A DNA stretch of 64,000 nucleotides from Clostridia bacterium (lineage in GTDB: Bacteria > Bacillota > Clostridia > Christensenellales > Aristaeellaceae), in the NCBI GenBank assembly GCA_016297535.1, contig JAEDGL010000001.1, positions 1 through 64,000 of the forward strand, read 5' to 3'. Under the pieces are notes generated by a model. It searched no databases and was not told where the DNA came from. It worked only from the letters and a program-made list of their open reading frames with translations. The stretch's first letter is position 1. Every line of letters starts with the position of its first letter. Shown here piece after piece: positions 1-8,791 of the stretch. The translations under genes and the position numbers were made by a program.

Positions 1-105
1 AAAAATGAGCTGGGTGTGGAACGTGCGCTGAAACTATGTGTGATTACAAGGCATATGGAAAGTTTATTTTATATATTTCTAAGGAGCCGGTTTTATGCAC
101 ACTGA
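1..105 (+). CDS. possible 3' end of an upstream gene (partial)
   Basis: Frame 1 is open from the first base to a TGA at 103-105 and would encode the last 34 residues of a protein entering from the left. It overlaps the start of the transporter gene at 95 by 11 bp, as in a translationally coupled pair. The peptide has no motif I recognise. The frame is short enough to be open by chance, so this is only a possibility. Confidence 0.25.
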   Translation, partial: KNELGVERALKLCVITRHMESLFYIFLRSRFYAH

Positions 106-1282
106 TTACCAAAAAACACTGGTTGCATGTTACCTTGGAATTATTACGCAGGCGATTACAGCAAATTTTGTACCTCTCCTTTTTTTAACATTTCATAATA
201 CGTATCAAATACCGTGGGGACAGATCGGTCTTCTTCCTTTGGCGTTTTTTCTGACACAAATGGTAGTTGATGCTTTCTGTGCCCGATATGTTGACAAAAT
301 TGGTTATCGACGTGCGATTGTTGTGTCGCAAATCGCTGCAACAATCGGTTTGACTGGATTGGCTATTCTGCCGGAACTAATTTCAAATTCCTTTGTTGGC
401 ATCCTCCTGTGTACGATCACTTATGCTGTTGGCAGCGGATTAATTGAAGTGTTGTGTAGTCCCATTGTAGAAGCTTGTCCATTTGACCATAAGGATTCCA
501 TTATGAGCCTGCTGCATTCTTTTTACTGCTGGGGATCAGTTGGTACGATTCTATTGTCCACTGCTTTTTTTGCTATTTTTGGTATAGAGAAATGGCGAAT
601 TCTTGTGTGCCTTTTGGCGCTCATCCCGTTTTACAACATTTTTAACTTTGCGCGATGCCCCATTGTTCCTTTGGTGGAAGAGGGCAAAGGTATGTCGATT
701 GCTCAGCTGTGCAAATCACGATTGTTCTGGATAGCCGTGATACTAATGGTGTGTTCCGGAGCGGCAGAGCTTGCAATGGCTCAGTGGGCATCCGCTTATA
801 CAGAGTCAGCGCTTGGGTTGAGCAAAACGCTGGGCGATCTGGCAGGCCCATGCTTATTTGCTACCACAATGGGAATAAGCCGTGTTTTCTACGCAAAATA
901 TGGAGAAAAATGCGAATTGTCCCGTTTTATGCTGGGTTCTGGGGTATTGTGCCTCGCGTGCTATGCACTCGCTTCCATGACAGCTACGCCTTTATGGGGA
1001 CTGGTTGGTTGTATCACCTGCGGCTTCTCTGTAGGTATCATGTGGCCGGGCACACTTAGTATCACTTCCCAACGTATGCCCCAAGGAGGCACTGCGCTGT
1101 TTGCGTTTTTGGCAATGGCAGGAGATCTTGGAGGAGCACTTGGTCCCAGTCTGGTTGGAAATATTACGCAGATTGCAGATAATGACCTTCGTATCGGACT
1201 ACGCGTAGGATGCCTTTTTCCAATCTGCCTGATAGTTGGGTTAATCATTATGAAGCGTCTCTCCGGCAAAAAAGCCAACTGA
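95..1282 (+). CDS. MFS transporter, sugar-porter-like
   Basis: Predicted 395-residue inner-membrane carrier of the major facilitator superfamily. Hydrophobic segments run the whole length and fit 12 helices. A basic loop between helices 2 and 3, around residues 65-75 (YVDKIGYRR), matches the family's signature loop position. The overall look resembles FucP-like sugar/H+ symporters, but the substrate cannot be read from sequence. The start is set by AAGGAGCC about 8 bases upstream of ATG 95. The gene looks more AT-rich than its neighbours, which may indicate a separate origin. It stands alone; the next gene has its own promoter. Confidence 0.85.
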   Translation: MHTDYQKTLVACYLGIITQAITANFVPLLFLTFHNTYQIPWGQIGLLPLAFFLTQMVVDAFCARYVDKIGYRRAIVVSQIAATIGLTGLAILPELISNSFVGILLCTITYAVGSGLIEVLCSPIVEACPFDHKDSIMSLLHSFYCWGSVGTILLSTAFFAIFGIEKWRILVCLLALIPFYNIFNFARCPIVPLVEEGKGMSIAQLCKSRLFWIAVILMVCSGAAELAMAQWASAYTESALGLSKTLGDLAGPCLFATTMGISRVFYAKYGEKCELSRFMLGSGVLCLACYALASMTATPLWGLVGCITCGFSVGIMWPGTLSITSQRMPQGGTALFAFLAMAGDLGGALGPSLVGNITQIADNDLRIGLRVGCLFPICLIVGLIIMKRLSGKKAN

Positions 1283-1465
1283 TTCCACCAACGACGTAAG
1301 AGTGTGCTGGAATACTCTAATTGGATGCACATGAAAAAAAGAAGCGTTCAAAGAATCAGGCACGGACTGAATTGCAGGCGGAAGCTGGGAGACAGGATTT
1401 GTGCTACTTCAAAGCGGCAATACTGGCACGCGTTCGAAACTGGGAACGCTGAGTATACGTTTCCC

Positions 1466-1494
1466 TTGAATTTGCAAAGGAATCAGGATACAAT
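1466..1494 (+). promoter_or_regulatory. sigma-A promoter of the nitroreductase gene
   Basis: TTGAAT (1466-1471) and TACAAT (1489-1494) are separated by 17 bp. They lie about 40 bp upstream of the nitroreductase start. The rest of the 250-bp gap 1283-1533 shows only a small inverted repeat GCGTTC/GAACGC at 1430-1449. Confidence 0.65.
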
Positions 1495-1533
1495 AGAACA
1501 GAAAACGAAAGTACCCTCATGGAGGTAAATTAG

Positions 1534-2064
1534 ATGAATTTTATGGAAATTGCTCAGAACCGGCAGTCCTGCCGTAGCTACGACTCATCCCGCACTGTTG
1601 AGGAAGAAAAAATCCAGGCCGTACTGCAGGCCGGACAGCTTGCGCCCTCTGCCTGCAATGGTCAGCCCTATCACTTTACCGTGTGCAGGGGAGAAACGGC
1701 TCGGGAGATTGCGCGCGCCACAAAAGGAACCGGCATGAACTCCTTTGTGGAACAGGCACCTGTGATGATCGTCGTTTCTGAGGAAAATTACGTCGCCTCA
1801 GCGGCGCTGGGGGCAAAGCTTAAGGGAAACGACTACCGCTCGATTGATATTGGAATCGCAGCCGCCTATCTTACCGCGCAAGCCACCGCTGAGGGACTGG
1901 GCACCTGCATTCTTGGCTGGTTCGACGATGCGAAAATTCGCGAACTCTGTCACCTGAACCATCCCGTGAGGCTGGTAATCTGCATGGGGTATTCATCCGT
2001 GGAAGAAAAGCCGCGCGCCAAGAAGCGCAAAAAAATTGAGGAACTTGTTTCGGAAGTAGAGTAG
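1534..2064 (+). CDS. nitroreductase family protein
   Basis: A 176-residue FMN-dependent oxidoreductase of the nitroreductase superfamily, which reduces nitroaromatics, quinones or flavins with NAD(P)H as a cytoplasmic homodimer. The N-terminal NRQSCRSYD matches the family's R-x-S-x-R-x-[FY] FMN-phosphate-binding start. LAPSACNGQPYHF at about residue 37-49 is the conserved A-P-S-x-x-N-x-Q-P segment, and a glycine-rich GLGTCILGW lies near residue 125. The basic C-terminal tail (RAKKRKKIEEL) is typical of short clostridial members. GGAGG stands 8 bases before the ATG. It is a single-gene unit; the physiological substrate is unknown. Confidence 0.9.
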   Translation: MNFMEIAQNRQSCRSYDSSRTVEEEKIQAVLQAGQLAPSACNGQPYHFTVCRGETAREIARATKGTGMNSFVEQAPVMIVVSEENYVASAALGAKLKGNDYRSIDIGIAAAYLTAQATAEGLGTCILGWFDDAKIRELCHLNHPVRLVICMGYSSVEEKPRAKKRKKIEELVSEVE

Positions 2065-2072
2065 AAAAAGGC

Positions 2073-2101
2073 TTGACGGAAAAGGGTTTGCATGGTATGC
2101 T
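2073..2101 (+). promoter_or_regulatory. sigma-A promoter of the fhs riboswitch transcript
   Basis: TTGACG (2073-2078) and TATGCT (2096-2101) have the ideal 17-bp spacing. Transcription would start near 2108, about 25 nt before the first paired element of the riboswitch. Confidence 0.8.
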
Positions 2102-2129
2102 GAATACGCGTGGTTCAAACAGGCCATGC

Positions 2130-2238
2130 ATGCGATACAACTGACGGAAGTGGAGCTTACCACATGAAGTATCGCGGCGCTGTTAGCGCTTGAATGCCGA
2201 CCGTCTGGGCGCACCGGAGTTTTTCGGTGCGCCTTTTT
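2130..2238 (+). promoter_or_regulatory. ZTP (pfl) riboswitch with intrinsic terminator, upstream of fhs
   Basis: The leader has the architecture of the ZTP/ZMP aptamer. P1 is GCGATAC (2132-2138) with GTATCGC (2169-2175). P2 is GTGG (2150-2153) with CCAC (2160-2163). A variable hairpin GCGCT/AGCGC lies at 2177-2189, and the strongly conserved 3' segment GCCGACCGTCTGGGC is at 2196-2210. The aptamer's 3' end overlaps the 5' arm of a terminator: GCGCACCG (2209-2216), CGGTGCGC (2225-2232), then CTTTTT. Ligand binding should block the terminator and turn the gene on. ZTP accumulates when 10-formyl-tetrahydrofolate is scarce, and fhs makes that compound, so the match between sensor and gene is exact. 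Confidence 0.92.
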
Positions 2239-2278
2239 GCATAAGCAAGAGGCAACAAACAAAGGAGGCAGGAGTACC

Positions 2279-3958
2279 ATGGAATTCAAAACAGACATTG
2301 AAATTGCCCAGAGCTGCGAGATGAAAAACATCCGCGAAATCGCCGCCGTTGCCGGTGTGGATGATCGTTACCTGGAGCTGTACGGCAACTACAAGGCCAA
2401 AGTGGATTACAAACTGCTAAACGAGGATCCCTCGCCGGATGGAAAGCTGATTTTGGTAACCGCTATTTCTCCAACGCCCGCAGGCGAAGGAAAAACCACC
2501 ACATCCGTCGGCTTGGCTGACGGCCTGCGCAAAATTGGCAAGAAGGCTGTTTTGGCTTTGCGTGAACCCTCCCTTGGCCCGGTATTTGGCATCAAGGGCG
2601 GCGCTGCAGGCGGCGGCTATGCTCAGGTTGTTCCCATGGAAGATATCAACCTGCACTTTACCGGTGATTTCCATGCCATTGGCGCGGCCAACAATCTTCT
2701 GGCGGCCATGCTGGACAATCATATTCAGCAGGGCAACGCGCTGGGGATTGACGTAAAGAAAATTACCTGGAAACGCTGCGTGGATATGAATGACCGCCAG
2801 CTGCGCAATATCGTGGACGGCCTTGGCGGACGTATGCAGGGCGTTCCTCGCGAGGATGGGTTTGACATTACCGTTGCCAGCGAGATTATGGCCGTGCTGT
2901 GCCTGGCCACCAGCATTTCCGACCTTAAGGAAAGAATCAGCAGGCTGATCGTTGGCTATACCTATGATGACAAGCCGGTAACTGCGGCAGATCTGAAGGC
3001 TGCAGGCGCGATGACGGCGCTGCTCAAGGATGCTCTCAAGCCCAATCTTGTGCAGACGCTGGAAGGAACCCCCGCCTTTATCCATGGCGGGCCCTTTGCA
3101 AACATCGCTCATGGCTGCAACTCCATCATGGCCACCCGCATGGCGATGAAGCTGGGTGACTATTGCGTTACCGAAGCCGGCTTTGGTGCGGATCTGGGCG
3201 CTGAAAAGTTTTTGGATATCAAGTGCCGCAAGGCCGGTCTGACGCCTTCGGCTGTGGTGGTTGTGGCAACGGTGCGTGCATTAAAGCATCACGGCGGCGT
3301 AGCCAAGGCAGATCTGAACAACGAAAACCTGGCTGCCTTGGAAAAGGGACTTCCCAATCTGCTGCGTCATGTGGAAAACATTACCAACGTATTTGGCCTT
3401 CCCTGCGTGGTGGCCATCAACCGTTTTCCTGCGGATACCGAGGCAGAGCTTGAGCTGATTCGCACCAGGTGCAGGGAGCTGGGCGTGAACGTTGCGCTGT
3501 CCGAGGTATGGGGCAAGGGCGGAGAAGGCGGCGTGGAGCTGGCCGAGGAAGTGGTTCGTCTGTGCGAATCCGGCGCGAACAGCAATTTCCGGTTTGCCTA
3601 CGGCGACGAGCTGTCCATTGAGGAAAAATTGCAGGCCATTGTCACCAGAATTTATCGAGGCAAGGAGGTTTTGCTCACCCCCAATGCCAAAAAGCAGGCG
3701 CAGCAGCTTACCGACCTGGGCTTTGCTTCCCTGCCCATCTGCATGGCCAAAACCCAATACTCCTTCTCTGACGATCAGACGCTACTGGGCGCGCCAGACG
3801 GTTTTACAGTAACGGTTCGCAATCTCAAGGTTTCTGCCGGAGCAGGCTTTATCGTGGCTTTGACCGGAGACATTATGACCATGCCCGGGCTGCCCAAGGT
3901 TCCTGCTGCTGAAAAGATAGACGTAGACGAAAACGGCAAAATCACCGGCCTGTTTTAA
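2279..3958 (+). CDS. fhs: formate--tetrahydrofolate ligase
   Basis: ATP-dependent ligase joining formate to tetrahydrofolate to give 10-formyl-THF, a one-carbon donor for purines and the second step of the methyl branch of the Wood-Ljungdahl pathway. At 559 residues it is the normal family length. It shows the P-loop [12 protein letters not shown] (about residue 65-76), the family signature region around [20 protein letters not shown] and FTGDFHAI. I chose ATG 2279, preceded by AAAGGAGG, because the family begins close to this [11 protein letters not shown] sequence; a longer TTG-initiated frame would run into the riboswitch terminator. Expression should follow the ZTP riboswitch immediately upstream. 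Confidence 0.97.
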   Translation: MEFKTDIEIAQSCEMKNIREIAAVAGVDDRYLELYGNYKAKVDYKLLNEDPSPDGKLILVTAISPTPAGEGKTTTSVGLADGLRKIGKKAVLALREPSLGPVFGIKGGAAGGGYAQVVPMEDINLHFTGDFHAIGAANNLLAAMLDNHIQQGNALGIDVKKITWKRCVDMNDRQLRNIVDGLGGRMQGVPREDGFDITVASEIMAVLCLATSISDLKERISRLIVGYTYDDKPVTAADLKAAGAMTALLKDALKPNLVQTLEGTPAFIHGGPFANIAHGCNSIMATRMAMKLGDYCVTEAGFGADLGAEKFLDIKCRKAGLTPSAVVVVATVRALKHHGGVAKADLNNENLAALEKGLPNLLRHVENITNVFGLPCVVAINRFPADTEAELELIRTRCRELGVNVALSEVWGKGGEGGVELAEEVVRLCESGANSNFRFAYGDELSIEEKLQAIVTRIYRGKEVLLTPNAKKQAQQLTDLGFASLPICMAKTQYSFSDDQTLLGAPDGFTVTVRNLKVSAGAGFIVALTGDIMTMPGLPKVPAAEKIDVDENGKITGLF

Positions 3959-3970
3959 TGGACCAAACGG

Positions 3971-4010
3971 AAATCGCCACTGGCTTTCATCGCCGGTGGC
4001 GATTTATTTT
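3971..4010 (+). terminator. intrinsic terminator of fhs
   Basis: A 14-bp stem, 3971-3984 with 3992-4005 (AAATCGCCACTGGC against GCCGGTGGCGATTT), with a 7-nt loop, followed by a T-rich tract. It lies 13 bp after the fhs stop. Confidence 0.9.
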
Positions 4011-4026
4011 ACCATTTTCACCCGCA

Positions 4027-4056
4027 TTGACATTTCAGGATGAATCGGGCTATAAT
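4027..4056 (+). promoter_or_regulatory. strong sigma-A promoter of the FAD oxidoreductase operon
   Basis: Consensus TTGACA (4027-4032) and TATAAT (4051-4056) are separated by 18 bp. They lie 40 bp upstream of the gene at 4097 and just after the fhs terminator. Confidence 0.85.
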
Positions 4057-4096
4057 ACCTTAAGGGCAAAATCACATTCAAAAATGAGGGTTAACG

Positions 4097-5479
4097 ATGA
4101 AATATGATGTTTTGATAATCGGTGCTGGTCCGGGCGGTATTTTTTCTGTTTATGAGCTGATGAAGCTGAATCCTTCGCTTCGCGTGGCGGTGCTGGAAGC
4201 GGGACATTCGCTCCAGAAGCGAAAGTGCCCGATCGACGGTAAAAAAATCAAGTCCTGTATTGGCTGCAAGCCCTGCTCCATCATGAACGGCTTTGGCGGC
4301 GCAGGCGCGTTTTCGGACGGTAAGTACAACATCACCAACCAGTTTGGCGGCACGCTGTATGAGTATATCGGCCGGAACGAGGCGCTTGACCTGATGCACT
4401 ACGTCGATGCGATCAACCTGGCTTTTGGCGGTGAGGGAACAAAGCTGTACTCCACCACAAACAGCGAAATCAAAAAACTGTGCCTGCAAAGCGGCCTGCA
4501 TTTGCTGGATGCATCCGTGCGCCATCTTGGCACGGATATCAACTACATCGTTCTGGAAAATCTGTATAACCATTTGAAGGATCAGGTGGATTTCCAATTC
4601 GATACGCAGGCAAGCACGGTGGAAAAAATCGACGGCGGCTATCGGGTAACCACAGACAGGGGAGAGGTGCTGGAGGCTGACAAATGCATCATTTCTGCCG
4701 GCCGCAGCGGCAGCAAGTGGATGGAATCCGTTTGTTCCGCTCTGAAAATTCCCACCAAGAGCAACCGAGTGGACATTGGCGTGCGTGTCGAGCTGCCCGC
4801 CGCTGTGTTTTCTCATCTGACGGATGAGCTTTACGAGAGCAAGATCGTGTATCGCACCGCAAAATACGGCGATCTGGTTCGGACCTTCTGCATGAATCCC
4901 AGGGGCGCGGTTGTTAACGAAAATACAAATGGCATTGTTACCGTTAACGGCCACAGCTACGAGGATCCGGCCCGGCAAACCGAAAACACGAACTTTGCGC
5001 TTTTGGTGGCCAAGCACTTTTCCGAGCCCTTCAAGGATAGCAACGGCTACGGCGAGTCCATTGCCAGGCTTAGCAACATGCTGGGCGGCGGCGTAATCGT
5101 ACAGCGGTTTGGCGATCTGATTCAGGGACGCCGAAGCACCCCCAGCCGCATTCAGGATTCGTTCACGGTTCCTACGCTGGCGGCCACACCGGGCGATTTG
5201 AGCCTTGTTATTCCCAAGCGTATTCTGGATGGCATTATCGAAATGATCTACGCGCTGGATAAGGTGGCTCCCGGCACGGCCAATATCGATACGCTTCTTT
5301 ACGGCGTAGAGGTTAAATTCTACAACATGGAGGTTGCGCTCAACGAGCACCTGGAAACCTGTCATCCCGGTTTGTTCGTGATTGGCGATTGCAGCGGAAT
5401 TACGCATTCGCTGTCCCACGCTTCCGCCAGCGGCGTTCACGTTGCCAGATACATTGCCGGACAAATGAAAAATGCATAA
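4097..5479 (+). CDS. NAD(P)/FAD-dependent oxidoreductase (COG2509-like)
   Basis: A 460-residue flavoprotein. The N-terminus carries the dinucleotide-binding Rossmann motif VLIIGAGPGGIFSVYEL (GxGxxG). A cysteine-rich stretch at residues 48-60 (CPIDGKKIKSCIGCKPC) precedes GFGGAGAFSDGKYN. A C-terminal FAD-contact segment, LFVIGDCSGITHSLSHA, is also present. This arrangement matches the poorly characterised FAD-dependent dehydrogenases of COG2509, whose reaction is not established; the clustered cysteines could be redox-active or bind a metal (inference). It has a near-consensus promoter and is followed after 15 bp by a ThuA-like gene, so the two are probably co-transcribed. Confidence 0.85.
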   Translation: MKYDVLIIGAGPGGIFSVYELMKLNPSLRVAVLEAGHSLQKRKCPIDGKKIKSCIGCKPCSIMNGFGGAGAFSDGKYNITNQFGGTLYEYIGRNEALDLMHYVDAINLAFGGEGTKLYSTTNSEIKKLCLQSGLHLLDASVRHLGTDINYIVLENLYNHLKDQVDFQFDTQASTVEKIDGGYRVTTDRGEVLEADKCIISAGRSGSKWMESVCSALKIPTKSNRVDIGVRVELPAAVFSHLTDELYESKIVYRTAKYGDLVRTFCMNPRGAVVNENTNGIVTVNGHSYEDPARQTENTNFALLVAKHFSEPFKDSNGYGESIARLSNMLGGGVIVQRFGDLIQGRRSTPSRIQDSFTVPTLAATPGDLSLVIPKRILDGIIEMIYALDKVAPGTANIDTLLYGVEVKFYNMEVALNEHLETCHPGLFVIGDCSGITHSLSHASASGVHVARYIAGQMKNA

Positions 5480-5494
5480 GGAGGTCGTTTTCCC

Positions 5495-6211
5495 ATGATC
5501 CGCGTAACCATTTACAACGAATTTGTGCACGAAAAAACCGACGAGGCTGTCCGAAGCATTTATCCCGAAGGGATTCACATGGCGCTTAAGCAGCATCTGG
5601 AGGATGAGGAAATTCACATCAAAACCGTTACGCTGGATGATCTTCCCGAGGGCCTCTCGGACGAAGTGCTGGAAGATACGGATGTGCTGATCTGGTGGGG
5701 ACATATCGCCCACCACAAAGTGCCCGATGAAGTTGCTGTGCGCGTGCAGCAGGCTGTACTGCGCGGCATGGGCATGATTGTTCTGCATTCCGGCCATCAT
5801 TCCAAGCCCTTCAAGCTTTTGATGGGCACCTCCTGCAATCTGACCTGGCGTGAGGATGGAGACTACGAGCTGGTTTGGGTATGCAATCCCGCCCATCCCA
5901 TTACGCAGGGCGTCGGTCGTTTCATCAAGCTGGAAGAGGAGGAAACCTACGGAGAACCCTTTGGTATTCCAGAGCCGGATGAACTGGTGTTTATTGGCGG
6001 CTACGAGGGCGGCGAAGTATTCCGCTCCGGCTGCTGCTATCGCAAAGAAAACGGCCGGGTGTTTTACTTCCAGCCCGGCCACGAAACCGTACCCACCTAC
6101 CATCATCCCGAAATTCTCAAGGTAATCAAAAACGCGATCAGGTGGGCAAAACCCATCTATCGCGTGAAGCAGCTGGATTGTCCCCATGTAACCAAACCGC
6201 TGGGCGAATAA
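5495..6211 (+). CDS. ThuA-like domain protein
   Basis: A 238-residue protein of the ThuA family (trehalose-utilisation-like, class I glutamine-amidotransferase fold). DVLIWWGHIAHHKVPDE, GMIVLHSGHHSKPF and a late VFYFQPGHETVPTYHHPE place histidines and acidic residues where the family has its conserved pocket. ThuA from rhizobia takes part in disaccharide catabolism, but most family members have no assigned reaction, so no substrate is proposed here. It lies 15 bp downstream of the flavoprotein gene with its own AGGAGG and ends in a shared bidirectional terminator. An oxidoreductase next to a ThuA protein suggests sugar or polyol catabolism (weak inference). Confidence 0.85.
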   Translation: MIRVTIYNEFVHEKTDEAVRSIYPEGIHMALKQHLEDEEIHIKTVTLDDLPEGLSDEVLEDTDVLIWWGHIAHHKVPDEVAVRVQQAVLRGMGMIVLHSGHHSKPFKLLMGTSCNLTWREDGDYELVWVCNPAHPITQGVGRFIKLEEEETYGEPFGIPEPDELVFIGGYEGGEVFRSGCCYRKENGRVFYFQPGHETVPTYHHPEILKVIKNAIRWAKPIYRVKQLDCPHVTKPLGE

Positions 6212-6218
6212 GGCCGGC

Positions 6219-6256
6219 AAAATCACCTCCGCATTCTGCTGCGCGGAGGTGATTTT
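6219..6256. terminator. bidirectional terminator between convergent genes
   Basis: Stem AAAATCACCTCCGC (6219-6232) with GCGGAGGTGATTTT (6243-6256) and a 10-nt loop. A/T tracts on both sides let it serve the ThuA gene on the plus strand and the acetyltransferase on the minus strand. Confidence 0.9.
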
Positions 6257-6258
6257 TG

Positions 6259-6771
6259 TTATTTTGTCGTGGGGCAGAGCGTCCTTTCGTAGCAGATTTC
6301 TGTAGGCACAAGGTTTGGTTTTGTTTTTCCGTTTGGAAAAAAGCCCTTGGCTTCATAAAATTTTCTTGCCCGTGTGTTTTGCTCAAAAACCCAAAGCATC
6401 ACCTTTGAGTATCCGGCCTGGGTGATGTCGCTGATGACGCGATCCATCATCTTGCTTCCGTAGCCTTGCCGCCAGTGCTCCTGTAAGCTGTGGATGCAGA
6501 TGAGTTCGGCATAGCCTGGCATCTCTTTTTCACGGGTGGTGTCCCACCAGGCGATGCAATGCGGATGACCGTCCACTGTAAGGATATAACCGTTCCCGAT
6601 GTGGTTTTCCAAAAGTTTTTTGTACATGGCCGTAACCTTTTGAATTTCGGTGCATCTTTCTAATTCTTCCCGGCTTAGAATATTCTGAAACGCCTGACTC
6701 CAACTCTGGGTTTGGATATAGGCCAATGTTTGCTCATCGCCCTCGCAGGCCCGTTTAATGGAATAGGTCAT
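6259..6771 (-). CDS. GNAT family N-acetyltransferase
   Basis: A 170-residue acetyltransferase of the GCN5-related family, using acetyl-CoA on an unknown amine. EHWRQGYGSKMMDRV is the acetyl-CoA pyrophosphate loop (Q/RxxGxG/A). VFEQNTRARKFYEAKGF is the typical C-terminal beta-alpha segment, with the conserved tyrosine and a final hydrophobic-G-F. I start at MTYSIKR (6771), which has GGTGAG upstream. A longer frame would add 30 residues that lie entirely within the end of rmuC. As drawn it overlaps the rmuC stop by 17 bp, so translation is probably coupled. Confidence 0.85.
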   Translation of the reverse strand: MTYSIKRACEGDEQTLAYIQTQSWSQAFQNILSREELERCTEIQKVTAMYKKLLENHIGNGYILTVDGHPHCIAWWDTTREKEMPGYAELICIHSLQEHWRQGYGSKMMDRVISDITQAGYSKVMLWVFEQNTRARKFYEAKGFFPNGKTKPNLVPTEICYERTLCPTTK

Positions 6772-8125
6772 TGTGCTGCTCACCATCTTTTGATTCGTCA
6801 GAAAGAAGCTTTTGGGCTTCCTGCTCGCCGATGGACTCAACGCTTCGAAGGCGTTTTTCAATGCTGCGTGTTTTTACAAAGGCGGAGTCGATGCTGTTGG
6901 TTGCCTGCTGCAGCTTTTCCTGCGTTTTTTGCAGCAGCGTTGCAAAACTGCCAAAATCACTTTTGACCGCGCCAAGCAGCTTCCACACTTCCGCGGAGCG
7001 CTGCTCAATGGCCAATGTCCGAAAGCCCATTTGCAGGCTGTTTAACAGTGCCAAAAGAGTGCTGGGGCCGGAGACCAGAATGCGGTAATCGCGCTGGAGC
7101 ATTTCAACAATGCCTGTATGTTTGACAATTTCTGCATAAAGGCCTTCGAGGGGCAGAAACATAATGGCAAAATCCGTTGTGTGGGGGGGAGCGATATACT
7201 TTCCGATGCGCTTTGCTTCTGTTTTGACAGCGTTAAGAAGCGATTTTTGAGCATCTTCAACGGCCTGCTGGTTTCCGGTTTGCGATGCCTCCGCCAGTCT
7301 GGCATAGTCCTCCTGGGGGAATTTGCTGTCAATGGGCAGATAGACCGGCTTGCTGTCCTTGTCACGTCCGGGCAGGCGCACCGCAAATTCTACGCGTTCC
7401 GCGCTGTCCGGAACCACTGCAACGTTGGTGTCATACTGGCTTTCGGTCAATGCCTGTTCCAGCAGGGCGCCCAGCTGCACTTCTCCCCATACGCCGCGGG
7501 TTTTTACATTGCCGAGCATCCGTTTCAGATCGCCTACGCCGTTTGCCAGGCTGCGCATTTCGCCAAGGGATCGATAAACCTGCTCCAGGCGTTCGCTTAC
7601 CTGTGAAAAGCTGGAGCTAAGGCGCTTTTCCAGCGTTTCATTCAGCTTTTCATCCACCGTAGCGCGCATTTCGGAAAGCTTTTTCTCGTTTTCTTCGCGT
7701 AAAAGGCGCATGCTCTCGTCCATGGACTTTCTCAGTGCTTCCATCCGCAGCTCCTGGCGCCGCATGTTCTCGTCCACCATTTGCTGCATAACCTGCTGAC
7801 GGCGTTCAAATGCCTGGGCGTTTTCAAAGCTCTGCCGGATGACGGCATTCACCTGCTCGGTTTGAGAACGGTTAAGCTGTCCAAAGGTGCCGGTAAGGCT
7901 GTCGTTGAGCTGATGCAGATTATACGTAAGCTCCTCGCGCTGGCGAAGCGACGTATGTTCCTCAAGCTCCTGAGCAGACCGCAGAAGCTGCTCCTTTATG
8001 CCATTCAGAGCACTAATCGTTCTTTTTCGTTGAAGGATTTGCAGCACAATCAAGATGAGCATGAGCAAAAAACAAGCGCCCAGGCCCGGAAGAATCAGGT
8101 TTTCAAGGTTGATGGTGTGTATCAA
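6755..8125 (-). CDS. rmuC: RmuC-family DNA recombination protein
   Basis: About 456 residues. An N-terminal membrane anchor (GLGACFLLMLILIVLQIL, about residues 12-30) is followed by a long coiled coil rich in E, R, Q and L (residues 35-190). The conserved RmuC nuclease-like core follows, with GDLKRMLGNVKTRGVWGEVQ, YLPIDSKFPQEDYARL and ILVSGPSTLLALLNSL. RmuC limits DNA inversions at short repeats in E. coli; its biochemical activity is not settled. The start is uncertain: TTG 8125 with GCAGGGA upstream is preferred over TTG 8155. It lies downstream of recR beyond a terminator, so it is read either by leak-through or from its own unseen promoter. Confidence 0.88.
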   Translation of the reverse strand: MIHTINLENLILPGLGACFLLMLILIVLQILQRKRTISALNGIKEQLLRSAQELEEHTSLRQREELTYNLHQLNDSLTGTFGQLNRSQTEQVNAVIRQSFENAQAFERRQQVMQQMVDENMRRQELRMEALRKSMDESMRLLREENEKKLSEMRATVDEKLNETLEKRLSSSFSQVSERLEQVYRSLGEMRSLANGVGDLKRMLGNVKTRGVWGEVQLGALLEQALTESQYDTNVAVVPDSAERVEFAVRLPGRDKDSKPVYLPIDSKFPQEDYARLAEASQTGNQQAVEDAQKSLLNAVKTEAKRIGKYIAPPHTTDFAIMFLPLEGLYAEIVKHTGIVEMLQRDYRILVSGPSTLLALLNSLQMGFRTLAIEQRSAEVWKLLGAVKSDFGSFATLLQKTQEKLQQATNSIDSAFVKTRSIEKRLRSVESIGEQEAQKLLSDESKDGEQHNDLFH

Positions 8126-8152
8126 AACCGTATCCCTGCCTTTCGTAGATAT

Positions 8153-8184
8153 CAAAAATACCGCCGTCTCACGGACGACGGTAT
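8153..8184 (-). terminator. intrinsic terminator after recR
   Basis: On the minus strand, an 11-bp stem (8184-8174 with 8168-8158, one G-T pair) with a 5-nt loop runs into TTTTT. It separates recR from rmuC. Confidence 0.85.
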
Positions 8185-8188
8185 ACGA

Positions 8189-8788
8189 TTACATTTCACG
8201 GCGTCCTTCCATCGCCTTGGACAGTGTAATCTCATCGGCATATTCAAGGTCGCTGCCCACGGGAACGCCGTGCGCAATACGCGTAACCAGAAGGCCCATC
8301 GGTTTGATCAATCTGGCGATGTAAGCGGCTGTGGCTTCGCCCTCGATATCCGGATTGGTTGCCAGAATGATCTCTTTGACGCTGTCATCCTGCAGGCGGC
8401 TCATCAGTTCTTTGATGCGAATATCCTCGGGCCCTATGCCATCCATGGGGGAAAGCGTGCCGTGCAGCACGTGATAGGTGCCGTGGAAATCCCGCATCCG
8501 TTCAATGGCGGCAACGTCGCGAGGGTCGCGTACAACGCAGATCTGGCCGTTGTGGCGGCGTTCATCCGCGCAGATCTCGCACAGCGTATCCGTAGCATAA
8601 TTGCCGCATGCTTCGCAATAGCGGATGGCTTTGCGCCCCTGGTAAAGCGCGGACGCAAGCTCGCGCACATCCTCAAGCGGCATGCTGATGATGTGATATG
8701 CCAAACGCTGGGCGCTCTTTTGACCGATGCCGGGCAGGCGGGACAGCTGCGCAATCATCCGGGCGATCGGTTCCAATTGCTGCGCCAT
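8189..8788 (-). CDS. recR: recombination mediator RecR
   Basis: A 199-residue recombinational repair protein that, with RecO, loads RecA at single-stranded gaps. The N-terminal helix-hairpin-helix is LSRLPGIGQKSAQRLAYHI. A four-cysteine zinc finger lies around residues 56-71 (CEACGNYATDTLCEICAD). The Toprim domain contains CVVRDPRDVAAIE and ILATNPDIEGEATAAY, and ends with VTRIAHGVPVGSDLEYADEITL. This is standard length. It sits 3 bp after ybaB, the usual pairing, but dnaX, normally the first gene of the trio, is not present here. Confidence 0.97.
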   Translation of the reverse strand: MAQQLEPIARMIAQLSRLPGIGQKSAQRLAYHIISMPLEDVRELASALYQGRKAIRYCEACGNYATDTLCEICADERRHNGQICVVRDPRDVAAIERMRDFHGTYHVLHGTLSPMDGIGPEDIRIKELMSRLQDDSVKEIILATNPDIEGEATAAYIARLIKPMGLLVTRIAHGVPVGSDLEYADEITLSKAMEGRREM

Positions 8789-8791
8789 GGC

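Noticed and set aside
4091..6226. Long minus-strand open frame of about 710 codons
   Set aside because: It lies antisense to the FAD oxidoreductase and ThuA genes, shows no family motif and has no ribosome binding site; a mirror frame of GC-biased codons.
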